DNA from: JBEKOF01 sp050015895
GTDB taxonomy: Bacteria > Verrucomicrobiota > Verrucomicrobiia > Limisphaerales > Palsa-1400
Reading direction: 5' to 3'
Length of the DNA stretch: 8,736 bases
Assembly (NCBI GenBank): GCA_050015895.1
Contig: JBEKAN010000185.1
Coordinates: 1 to 8,736 of the forward strand
Position 1 is the stretch's first letter. Each line of letters opens with the position of its first letter. Of the stretch, positions 1 through 7,164 are shown in pieces. The notes below the pieces were generated by a model. It saw nothing but the letters and a program-made list of their open reading frames with translations. It ran no database searches and was not told the origin of the DNA. The position numbers were made by a program, and so were the translations under genes.

Positions 1-31
1 CATAAAGGCCAATCAAACCGGATATGGCGTC

Positions 32-53
32 CTTGCGACTTTGCGACTTTGCG
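32..53. repeat. 8-bp tandem repeat, about 2.75 units
   Basis: The unit CTTTGCGA occurs almost three times in a row: CTTGCGA at 32-38 (one T short), CTTTGCGA at 39-46 and CTTTGCG at 47-53. It lies in noncoding sequence 18 bp before the first 10-bp array. Function unknown. Confidence 0.75.
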
Positions 54-70
54 TTGAACCCGGCGGCGTT

Positions 71-120
71 CCAATGAAGGTCAATCAAGCCCAATGAAGG
101 TGAATGAAGGTCAATGAAGC
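71..120. repeat. Five-unit 10-bp tandem array (NNAATSAAGS)
   Basis: Five consecutive 10-bp units start at 71, 81, 91, 101 and 111: CCAATGAAGG, TCAATCAAGC, CCAATGAAGG, TGAATGAAGG, TCAATGAAGC. The core AAT-G/C-AAG is kept, while the first two bases and the last base (G or C) vary. Length is strictly conserved with no indels. There is no CRISPR-like spacer structure. The period is close to one DNA helical turn. The array resembles the one at 211-260. Confidence 0.9.
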
Positions 121-210
121 CAAAAAGAGTTTATTTTATTCTTATGAATCCAAATCCCAAAAAATGGCAAGGTCGCAATGAACCCTTCGAGCCAGCCTTC
201 TGTTATGTAA

Positions 211-260
211 GGAATTAAGCTCGATTAAGGTGGATTAAGCTGGATTAAGGTCGATTAAGG
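211..260. repeat. Five-unit 10-bp tandem array (NNRATTAAGS)
   Basis: Five consecutive 10-bp units start at 211, 221, 231, 241 and 251: GGAATTAAGC, TCGATTAAGG, TGGATTAAGC, TGGATTAAGG, TCGATTAAGG. The core is R-ATTAAG followed by G or C. It differs from the 71-120 array mainly at two core positions and keeps the same unit length, the same alternating final G/C and the same variable first two bases. The two arrays look like variants of one repeat design. Confidence 0.9.
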
Positions 261-261
261 T

Positions 262-277
262 AAAAAAATATTTTTTT
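262..277. repeat. 16-bp perfect A/T palindrome (A7-TA-T7)
   Basis: Seven A residues, TA, then seven T residues form a perfect palindrome directly after the second 10-bp array. There is no G/C stem, so it is not a normal intrinsic terminator. It could be intrinsically bent DNA or a protein-binding site; that is inference. Confidence 0.6.
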
Positions 278-282
278 GTGAC

Positions 283-310
283 GAAATGGCAAAAAATGGC
301 AAAAAATGGC
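283..310. repeat. 10-bp repeat AAAAAATGGC, nearly three units
   Basis: AAAAAATGGC is perfect at 291-300 and 301-310 and is preceded by ACGAAATGGC at 281-290. A further isolated AAAAAATGGC lies at about 158-167. It has the same 10-bp period and the same phase as the arrays at 71 and 211, since the start offsets are multiples of 10. Confidence 0.75.
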
Positions 311-391
311 TGGGTCGCGTCCTTTCACCCGCTCGCCTCTTGCCACTGGCCACTGTGCCCCGCGTGCATTTGACTTTATGGGTTCCCATCT

Positions 392-430
392 TAATCCTAA
401 TCCTAATCCTGCCGCACCCCTGAGATTAGG
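392..430. repeat. TAATCC hexamer repeat with an inverted partner
   Basis: TAATCC is repeated three times without interruption at 392-409. CCTAATC at 402-408 is the perfect reverse complement of GATTAGG at 424-430, so a 7-bp stem with a 15-nt loop could form. No T-tract follows on the plus strand, so a terminator is not supported. Function unknown. Confidence 0.6.
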
Positions 431-500
431 GCTGGAGACGAGGAAAAACCACCCAAAAACGTGGAATGCGCCCCTCTGCCCCGCAGTCTCCCAAATCGTG

Positions 501-527
501 TCCAATCTGTCCAATCTGTCCAATCGT
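501..527. repeat. 9-bp tandem repeat TCCAATCTG, three units
   Basis: TCCAATCTG occurs at 501-509 and 510-518, followed by the variant TCCAATCGT at 519-527. A related CCAAATCGTG lies just before, at 491-500. The repeat would encode a Cys-Pro-Ile or Val-Gln-Ser run in the overlapping short frames, which I read as an artefact, not as protein. Confidence 0.75.
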
Positions 528-666
528 GCATAATCGTATGTGTTTTTGCTCAAACCCTCTCGTTTGGCTCGTCTTGCCTGTTCTCCACGCTTGTTCCCGT
601 CGCCCGCCAGTTGGAACGCCGGGCGGCCGGAATGTTCTTGCTTTCAAAGATTTCCAAAAATTTCCG

Positions 667-695
667 TTGACATTTTTGGCCATTCCGGGTAGAAA
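667..695 (+). promoter_or_regulatory. Candidate sigma70-type promoter of the large secreted-protein gene
   Basis: A perfect -35 hexamer TTGACA at 667-672 is followed after exactly 17 bp by TAGAAA at 690-695, which matches 4 of 6 bases of the -10 consensus. Transcription would start near 702 and give an untranslated leader of about 315 nt before the ATG at 1017. A weaker alternative is TATAGA at 855-860, which has only a poor -35 (TTGGCG at 834-839, 15-bp spacer). The call is by motif only. Confidence 0.45.
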
Positions 696-723
696 GGTGA
701 AACGACTAACTGGAATCAGCGCA

Positions 724-845
724 GGATTGCGCGTTTGGGGAGGTTGTCTCCCCGGTGCGGGCTGTCCTAAGTGGTTCTGGCCCAGCAACTTATGCTCCTC
801 GCGGGAGGGGGCCGGGCAGAGGTCGCGCGGGGATTGGCGCGTTTG
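724..845 (+). promoter_or_regulatory. Structured G/C-rich leader region upstream of the large gene
   Basis: Downstream of the candidate promoter, GGGGAG at 737-742 pairs with CTCCCC at 748-753 around a 5-nt loop. A second nested hairpin pairs GGCCC at 779-783 with GGGCC at 809-813, enclosing CTCC/GGAG around TCGCG (about 796-808). The segment is bounded by an imperfect direct repeat, GGATTGCGCGTTTG at 724-737 and GGATTGGCGCGTTTG at 831-845. It matches no riboswitch class I can recognise. An in-frame GTG at 771 and an ATG at 900 lie in this leader, but they would place a long hydrophilic stretch before the signal peptide and are not favoured as starts. Confidence 0.3.
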
Positions 846-1016
846 AAGCGAAGTTATAGAGTTAGTGAAAAAACCAGAAGTGCCGTTGTCAGCAAATCAA
901 TGAAATCGCCCCTCTCCAGCAGTCTTGTCGTCCCGTCGGTTTCCACCCGCAGCCTGTTTCAATCTGCATCCATTCCCGCAAATCCGCCGTCCTTGGCATT
1001 CAACTCATCTGAAATT

Positions 1017-4000
1017 ATGAAAAACCACAATTCCATTCCTCAAACCCTCTCCCGCAAAAATTCGGCGTGGATGCCGGTTTTCGCCCTGGCTGGCGCTCTA
1101 TTCCTGCTGGCCGGCGCTTGGAGCGCCCACGCGGCCAACATCCTCAAAGCCGACACCACGACCATGAACGCCGCGGCGGACTGGGGCGGCACCGCTCCGT
1201 CTTCCGCCAGCGTCGGCGAGTTTGGCGCCACTCCCAGCTCCGCGACCTTGGCGGCCATGACCTTGGGCGGGAGCATTACCTTGGGCGGCCTTCAATTCGA
1301 CTCCACCATGGCTGGCCCGCTCACCATCGCCAGCGGCAACACCCTGTCTGTGAGCTCTACCGGCATTCTTTTTCAGACGGGCGCTCCCACTGTGACGATC
1401 GGTTGCACTGTGGGGGTACCGACCGCGCAGACTTGGACCATCCCGGCGGGCGATACTTTGTCACTTACCGGATCTACGGCCTGGGGCGCCGGTGAAATAG
1501 CGACTTTTGCCGTTAGCGGCAGCTTGACGGTTCCCGCTATCAACACCGGCAACGGAAGCGGCGGTGTTCTTATGACCGGCACCGGAACGATCACAGGGGC
1601 GGACATCAACATCCAAAAAGGTGGCAGCACGGTCAGTGGCACACCCACCGCAGCCAGCCCACTCACCATGCCGACGACCTCCGGCGTTTATGTCAATGGC
1701 CCCACGGTGACTTTGTCCACACTGGAGCTGGGCAGTGGCAATGCCGGCGGTTATGCCCGTGTGGATTCCGGCAGCTTGACGGTCACCGGCGAGGTGCAGG
1801 ATGGTGAAAACGGCACCACCCGCTGGAGCGGGTTGGAAGTCACGGGCGGCTCGTTTACTTGCAATGACACGGCTCATGGCATCGAAATCGCCAAAAACAA
1901 CGGGGCCACCAAGAACTCGCAGAGCGTGTTGGAGGTGCTGGGTGGAACCCTCACCTCCGGCAGAATCGCTTTTGGAGACTCCGCCGACTCCGGCGCCGGA
2001 ACGGGCTTCTTCCTCGTCAAGGGTGGCACTTGTTATGTGGGCAGCGGCGGCGTCGTCCAGGCCAGCCCGAGCGGCACCTATGTGAGGACCTTCTCGTTGT
2101 TCAGCGGGACGATGGGGGCGACCGCCACTTGGTCCACTTCGCTTCCCATCGCCATGAGCGGCTCCGCTGGCACGCCCTTTGTCTTCCAGACCGCCGATGC
2201 CTCCTCCGTCGCCCACAACATCACCTTGAGCGGGGCTCTTTCCGGCACGGGTTCGATCACAGCAACTGGCGGCGGCGTTCTGACTCTTGCAGGCGTGAAC
2301 ACCTACGCCGGCACCACGGCGATCAATGGGGGGACCGTCAACGCGGGCGTTGCCGATGTGCCCGGAACTTCTGGCCCGTTTGGATCGGCCAATACGGTTG
2401 CCAGCATCACTTTCGGCGGCGGCACCCTGCAATACTCCAGCCTCAACAACCACGATTACTCCCCTCGCTTCAGCACGGCCGGCAGCCAGCCCATCAGCAT
2501 TGACACCGCCGGCCAGAACGTCACTTTTGGCACGGCTATCGCCGGCACCGGCACTACTTTGGCACTCCAGAACAGCACTGGCTCCGGCTCCCTGACCCTC
2601 TCGGTTGCCAATTCCTACACCGGCAACACCACCATCACCAGCGGCACATTGAACCTCGGCGCAAGCGGCACCACCGGCAGCGGCAATGTGGCCCTCAACG
2701 GCGGCACACTCGCCGGCACGGGCACCGTCGCCGGCACAGTCACTGTGGCCAGCGGTGCCGCAGTGGTCCCCGGCGCCAGCGGCGTCGGAGTGCTGACCCT
2801 CGGCGGGCTGACGGTTGGTACCGGCTCTGGCATTACCTTTGTTCCTGGTGGCGACAGCATCACCACTACTACTCTGACGCTTAACGGAAGCCCGGGCACG
2901 GCCTTCACCCTTCTTACCGCTGGCGGCTCGCCCTTCTCAAGTGCGGGAACATATACTTTGATCAATTACACTACCGAAGCCGGCAGTGATACCGTCGGCT
3001 CGGATGCCACATGGACAACCGACATTAATCTTAATCCGCACATTGCCAATCCCCAGTTTGGTTTGAAATATTCTTTCGTGGACACCGGCACTTCAATTCA
3101 ACTGGTGATTTCATCCACCCTGACTTCCGGCACGTGGAACGGCAGTGGTTCGGACAACCTGTGGTCGGATGCGGTCAACTGGACCGATTCCTCAGGCAGC
3201 GGCGCTCCTAACGGGGTGGGCGCCTCGGCCACTTTTGACAACGGCTCCGCCACCACTATGGGGCCGATCCTTCTGAATGGCGCCACCACGGTCGCCAGCA
3301 TCACCTTCAACAACCCAGCCTCCTACGTGATTGCCAGCGACGGCAACATCCTCACTCTCGACGACAACGGCAGCGGCGCCAATCTTGTTGTGACCGGTGG
3401 CTCGGCGAACCAAATTAACGACGCGGTCTCCTTGAATGACAATGTCACCGCCTCAGTCTCCGTCAGCGACGCCTTGACCATTGGTGGCGCCATCGCCAAC
3501 GCCGCCGCCTCGAAAACACTGACCATCAATGGCGCGGGCGTCACGGTTCTTTCCGCGGCCAATTCTTACGGCCCGGCCTCCGGCTCGGTGGGCACCGTGT
3601 TGACCGGCGGCGGCCTCCTGAACGTGGGCAACGCCAACGCCCTCGGCGCGGGCGATTTGAGTGTCACCGCCAACAGCACCTTGCAGGCGGGCGGCAGCTT
3701 GACCCTCGCCAATAACGTAAGGGTCGGCGGCGGCGTCACGGCGACGGTGGACAATGCGGGTGACACTTTTGGCCTCAGCGGCATCATCAGCGGCGCCACT
3801 GGCACTTTGAATGCGATCGGCGCGGGTTCTCTGACCTTGGGCGCCGCCAATACCTACGGTGGCGGCACCATCATCAACGCCGCAACGGTCAACTTTTCAG
3901 CGGATGGCGCCGCGGCGGGCAACGCGGGCAGCTTGGGCGACGTCCCGGCTTCCGCGACTGCGAACAACATTATCATCAACGGTGGACATTTGGCGGCGAC

Positions 4001-6842
4001 CGCCGCGCTGACGTTGCATGCCAATCGCGGCATCGGCATCGGCCCGACGCCGGGCGCCGACGTCGGCACCTACGTAGCCAACCTTGACAATACCAGCGGC
4101 GGATTGGTGACGGTCAATGGGGTGATCGCCAGCGCCGGCAACACGGGCACGGACAACCTGAACATCAACGCCGTCGCCGGCACAATTGCTCTGGGCGGAG
4201 CCAACACCTATGGCGGCACCGCCGTCATCAATTCCGGCACCCTCCAACTCAACAACGCGTCGGCCCTCCAGAACGCGATCTTGAACTATAACACCGGCAC
4301 GCTGACCTTCAACGGCATATCTTCGGCGACCATTGGACAATTCGAGGGTTCGCAAGGTCTGTCCTTGCAGAACGCGACCCCGGCGGCGGTGGCTTTGACC
4401 ACTGGCGGCAACAACGCCACCTGGGCTTATGGAGGCGCCCTTTCTGGTTTAGGCTCCTTGACCAAGACCGGGAGCGGCACGCTGACGTTGACGGGCAACA
4501 ACAGCTACGCCGGCAGCACCACCGGAATTGCCGGCATCCTGGCGGTTTCAACCGGCGGCGTGATCAACGGCGGGGCCGCCAATTGCAATGGCGGCGAGAT
4601 TCTGGTCAACGGCGGCTCTCTGACCGCCACCACGGGCAGCATCGTCGGCACCTTGGAGGTTTCCTCAGGCACAGCCAACTATACCACCAGCCTCTCCTCG
4701 GGATCTTCTGGAACAGCCTATTCCTTCCTGATCCCGGGCGGCACTTTGACTGCGGCCACGATGTCCATTGGACGCGGCACCTCAACCTTCACCAGCATTC
4801 CAACGGCTGGAAACACCACCGATATTTACATCACCGGAGGGGCGCTGGATGTGACTGGAAATCTCACCATGACGACGGACACCTCTTCCGCCAGCCTTCG
4901 CATAGACACCGGCAGCGCCACAGTTGGTGGCGTGTTGCTGATTGAACAGGCCACCGGGGGTCGTTGGTCGGTGGCGGATGTCAATGGCGGAACACTGACG
5001 GTCGGCGATGCCACCACGGGCATCGGTGTGGGTGGCTCGGAAGGCGGCTCCGGGGAGCTTCTGGTGCGCGCCGGAACTGCCACGACTCCAATCATTACTT
5101 TTGCCGGGACAGGCGCGGCTGGAACAACCGCCCTCACTCTGAACGGCACCGGCACACTCTATGTCGGCGCCGGTGGCATGGTTCAACCTTCCGGCGGCGC
5201 GCCGACGATTGCTCTGGGCGGCACCGCCACCCTGGCTGCGACGGCTCCCTGGTCCTCCTCGCTGGCGATGGGCCTGTCCGGCACTCCTAATACCATCCAG
5301 GCGGCCGACTCCTTCGGGGCGGCGCAGAGCATCACCCTGAGCGGTGTGCTTTCGGGCGGGGGCGCTGTGACCAAGACGGGCGCGGGCACGCTCACCTTGA
5401 ACGCCGCGGACTCCTACAACGGCAACACGACCATCAGCGCGGGCACCTTGGCCTTGGGCGCCACCGCATCGCTAGCCTCCCCGACCATCAGCATCGCTGG
5501 CGGCGCCACCTTCGACGTGTCCAGCCAGTCAACCTACGTGTTCCCCGCCGCCACCACCAGTTTGGTCGCCAGTGGGGACGCCCCCGCCACCATCAATGGC
5601 GCTCCCAGCGGCTTTGTCACCCTGCCGGCGACAACCGCCCTCACGATGAAGTTGACCTCCGTCGGCAATGCCGCCCCGCTGCCCGCGCTGACCATTGCGC
5701 AGGCCACTTTGAATCTCAACGGCAATACCTTCGTCGTCAACACGGCGAACAGCCAGCCGTTGCCGCCGGGGACTTACACCCTGATCGCAACTCCCGGCGC
5801 GATTAATGAGAGTGGCACCTATCCCGCCCCCACCGGCACGGCCATTGGCTGGCCGAGCACAACCCCGACCGTCTCGGTTTCGGGCCACAACGTGGTCCTG
5901 AGCATCAGCCATGCCTGCGTCGGCGGCGACACCACCATCGGCGACACCATCTCGGGTGACCTGCAAAGCGTGGAGTTGGATTTCACCAACCTCTTCGGCC
6001 TTGAGACCGTGGTGGGATACAATATGATTGACTGCACCTTCACCTCTGGAACCGCCATCGCCTATGGAGTGAGCATTCCTCTCTCAGGCGCTTCCCTCCC
6101 GGCGGTCAATGCCGGCGCCGCCGGTGGTGGCACCCCCGTCACTCTCCCGCTCGGCACAACCAATCTGACCCTCACAGCGACGGAATCAACTCCTCACGCC
6201 GGGGACGCCAGGGTGAACGCGCAGGTGAACGATTCCTGCGGCCTGCCGACCAGCTTTGACCCGATCCTTGCCAGGCTTTACATGAGCCAGAGCGGGGAGC
6301 TTAGAATGGTTATCCCCGGGGTCAATCTGCATGACAGATACGTGACCTTGAAGAATGCTAACCCCGGCCTGCGCGCCGCGCGCCTGATCGTCAATGGCAC
6401 AGTCTTTGCCCTCAACGGGCTTGTTAGTGGAGAGACTGCGACCTTGGACATCAGCAGCGCGCTCACCGCGGGCAACAACGCCGTGGTTTTGGAAGCCTTC
6501 GGCTTGAAAGGCAGCGGGGCCGAGGTTGTGATTGGCGAGGCTCCGGGTGGGGCGGCAGCAGGCGGCATTCAAATCGCCCCAAGTGCCTCGGCTTCTCTGG
6601 CCGGCACTTTCATCAACCTGCCGGATCCGCAGATCTCCCAACAGGGGAACCAAGTGCTGATTAGCTGGCCGGCGACCGGGCCTGGCGGCGAGGACTTCAC
6701 CGCATACCAATTGCAAGTCAGCGCCACGGGCCTGCCGGGCAGTTGGAGCGCGGAGGCGACAGCCCCCGTTGTGAGCGGAGGAGAGGTTTCCGTGACTGTG
6801 CCGGCCGGCGGCACCGCCCAGTACTATCAATTGGCGCAATAA
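1017..6842 (+). CDS. Giant secreted autotransporter-associated beta-strand (PATR) repeat protein
   Basis: A 1941-aa exported protein, probably a beta-helical surface or extracellular structural/adhesive protein; its ligand is unknown. The ATG at 1017 is chosen because it places a textbook Sec signal peptide at the N terminus: Arg/Lys-containing n-region, hydrophobic core at about residues 19-34, and AHA cleavage site after residue 39. No clear Shine-Dalgarno precedes it. The body is Gly/Ser/Thr/Ala-rich. PATR units of the GTLTLxxxNxYxGxTxxxxGTL type lie near residues 403-444, 515-600, 823-872, 920-961, 1032-1086, 1138-1182 and 1440-1503. A WNGSGSDNLWSDAVNW module near 705-725, typical of the start of such proteins, begins a second block. 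Residues about 1634-1843 form a less repetitive region with three Cys (about 1634, 1673, 1741). Residues about 1875-1941 form a fibronectin-like C-terminal module ending in YYQLAQ. No C-terminal beta-barrel, LPXTG or PEP-CTERM anchor is visible. It is probably cotranscribed with the small gene at 6871. The family call is firm, the function is not. Confidence 0.88.
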   Translation: MKNHNSIPQTLSRKNSAWMPVFALAGALFLLAGAWSAHAANILKADTTTMNAAADWGGTAPSSASVGEFGATPSSATLAAMTLGGSITLGGLQFDSTMAGPLTIASGNTLSVSSTGILFQTGAPTVTIGCTVGVPTAQTWTIPAGDTLSLTGSTAWGAGEIATFAVSGSLTVPAINTGNGSGGVLMTGTGTITGADINIQKGGSTVSGTPTAASPLTMPTTSGVYVNGPTVTLSTLELGSGNAGGYARVDSGSLTVTGEVQDGENGTTRWSGLEVTGGSFTCNDTAHGIEIAKNNGATKNSQSVLEVLGGTLTSGRIAFGDSADSGAGTGFFLVKGGTCYVGSGGVVQASPSGTYVRTFSLFSGTMGATATWSTSLPIAMSGSAGTPFVFQTADASSVAHNITLSGALSGTGSITATGGGVLTLAGVNTYAGTTAINGGTVNAGVADVPGTSGPFGSANTVASITFGGGTLQYSSLNNHDYSPRFSTAGSQPISIDTAGQNVTFGTAIAGTGTTLALQNSTGSGSLTLSVANSYTGNTTITSGTLNLGASGTTGSGNVALNGGTLAGTGTVAGTVTVASGAAVVPGASGVGVLTLGGLTVGTGSGITFVPGGDSITTTTLTLNGSPGTAFTLLTAGGSPFSSAGTYTLINYTTEAGSDTVGSDATWTTDINLNPHIANPQFGLKYSFVDTGTSIQLVISSTLTSGTWNGSGSDNLWSDAVNWTDSSGSGAPNGVGASATFDNGSATTMGPILLNGATTVASITFNNPASYVIASDGNILTLDDNGSGANLVVTGGSANQINDAVSLNDNVTASVSVSDALTIGGAIANAAASKTLTINGAGVTVLSAANSYGPASGSVGTVLTGGGLLNVGNANALGAGDLSVTANSTLQAGGSLTLANNVRVGGGVTATVDNAGDTFGLSGIISGATGTLNAIGAGSLTLGAANTYGGGTIINAATVNFSADGAAAGNAGSLGDVPASATANNIIINGGHLAATAALTLHANRGIGIGPTPGADVGTYVANLDNTSGGLVTVNGVIASAGNTGTDNLNINAVAGTIALGGANTYGGTAVINSGTLQLNNASALQNAILNYNTGTLTFNGISSATIGQFEGSQGLSLQNATPAAVALTTGGNNATWAYGGALSGLGSLTKTGSGTLTLTGNNSYAGSTTGIAGILAVSTGGVINGGAANCNGGEILVNGGSLTATTGSIVGTLEVSSGTANYTTSLSSGSSGTAYSFLIPGGTLTAATMSIGRGTSTFTSIPTAGNTTDIYITGGALDVTGNLTMTTDTSSASLRIDTGSATVGGVLLIEQATGGRWSVADVNGGTLTVGDATTGIGVGGSEGGSGELLVRAGTATTPIITFAGTGAAGTTALTLNGTGTLYVGAGGMVQPSGGAPTIALGGTATLAATAPWSSSLAMGLSGTPNTIQAADSFGAAQSITLSGVLSGGGAVTKTGAGTLTLNAADSYNGNTTISAGTLALGATASLASPTISIAGGATFDVSSQSTYVFPAATTSLVASGDAPATINGAPSGFVTLPATTALTMKLTSVGNAAPLPALTIAQATLNLNGNTFVVNTANSQPLPPGTYTLIATPGAINESGTYPAPTGTAIGWPSTTPTVSVSGHNVVLSISHACVGGDTTIGDTISGDLQSVELDFTNLFGLETVVGYNMIDCTFTSGTAIAYGVSIPLSGASLPAVNAGAAGGGTPVTLPLGTTNLTLTATESTPHAGDARVNAQVNDSCGLPTSFDPILARLYMSQSGELRMVIPGVNLHDRYVTLKNANPGLRAARLIVNGTVFALNGLVSGETATLDISSALTAGNNAVVLEAFGLKGSGAEVVIGEAPGGAAAGGIQIAPSASASLAGTFINLPDPQISQQGNQVLISWPATGPGGEDFTAYQLQVSATGLPGSWSAEATAPVVSGGEVSVTVPAGGTAQYYQLAQ

Positions 6843-6861
6843 GGCAACAAACCAACCAACT

Positions 6862-6865
6862 AGGA
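6862..6865 (+). promoter_or_regulatory. Ribosome binding site of the 53-aa peptide gene
   Basis: AGGA ends five bases before the ATG at 6871. It sits in the 28-nt gap after the stop codon of the large gene, which leaves little room for a separate promoter and supports translation from a shared transcript. It also fixes the start of a gene too short for usual length cut-offs. Confidence 0.6.
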
Positions 6866-6870
6866 TCATT

Positions 6871-7032
6871 ATGAAACAGAACAAACAAGCACCCCAGGTT
6901 GAGGGATCCAACAAGCAACAGAGCGGGGGGAAGAAGCCCTATCGCAAGCCGGCCTTGAAGCGCCTTGGAATGCTCAAATCCGTCGCGGGCAGCGGCATTC
7001 ATTTCGGTGTCGCCCACTCCAACAAAGTGTGA
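6871..7032 (+). CDS. 53-aa lasso-leader-like small peptide
   Basis: A short, strongly basic peptide with a proper ribosome binding site, lying between the PATR gene and a strong terminator. Residues 21-40 (from KKPYRKPALK through RLGMLKSVAG) match the signature of lasso-peptide leaders, Y-x2-P-x-L-x3-G-x-L, with Tyr24, Pro27, Leu29, Gly33 and Leu35. In true lasso precursors this segment binds the RRE/B1 protein and is followed by a penultimate leader Thr. Here Ala39 stands in the Thr place. The remaining tail (SGIHFGVAHSNKV) has no Asp or Glu, so the usual macrolactam ring cannot form. The only acidic residue in the whole peptide is Glu11. No B (protease/RRE) or C (cyclase) gene is in the window. 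It is best read as a member of the broad lasso-type leader-containing small-protein group, of unknown modification and role. A tail-less or repurposed leader domain is as likely as a RiPP precursor. Confidence 0.7.
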   Translation: MKQNKQAPQVEGSNKQQSGGKKPYRKPALKRLGMLKSVAGSGIHFGVAHSNKV

Positions 7033-7126
7033 GCACGTCCGCAATGCGCGCCGATGTCCTCAAAATGTGACGCCATGCAAGGCGCCAGGACATTGGGCGC
7101 GCGGTAACAGAATCAATTCACAACAC

Positions 7127-7164
7127 AACCAAGGGCGGCGGATTCCCGCTCCCTTGGTTTTTTT
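7127..7164 (+). terminator. Intrinsic terminator of the PATR/small-peptide unit
   Basis: AACCAAGGG at 7127-7135 is the perfect 9-bp complement of CCCTTGGTT at 7151-7159. An inner GCGG/CCGC pairing can extend the stem, and seven T residues at 7158-7164 follow directly. It lies 95 nt after the stop codon of the small gene on the same strand, as expected for a Rho-independent terminator that closes the two-gene unit. Confidence 0.9.

Larger units (their letters stand above)
1..660. other. Intergenic region rich in short tandem repeats, no convincing gene
   Basis: I see no supported gene here. The short open frames on both strands (for example around 245-553 minus and 466-846 plus) have no recognisable domain, overlap one another, and run through the tandem repeats and the promoter. 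The region instead holds separate short tandem repeats with periods of 6, 8, 9 and 10 bp, listed individually, and an A/T palindrome. The rest is non-repetitive and I could not assign it. Any gene to which the left end belongs lies outside the window. Confidence 0.6.

Noticed and set aside
71..310. CRISPR array
   Set aside because: The repeats are 10 bp, directly adjacent and without spacers, and there are no cas genes.
466..846. 126-aa plus-strand frame with Cys-Pro-Ile repeats
   Set aside because: The Cys-Pro-Ile run is just the 9-bp DNA repeat at 501-527, the frame covers the candidate promoter, and no domain is recognisable.
771..1016. In-frame upstream extension of the large gene (GTG 771 or ATG 900)
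   Set aside because: It would put 39-82 hydrophilic residues before an otherwise perfect signal peptide. ATG 1017 gives a normal secreted N terminus.
1461..2453. 330-aa minus-strand frame inside the PATR gene, and similar long antisense frames
   Set aside because: These are shadows of a GC-rich, low-complexity coding sequence. They have no start signals and no recognisable protein features.
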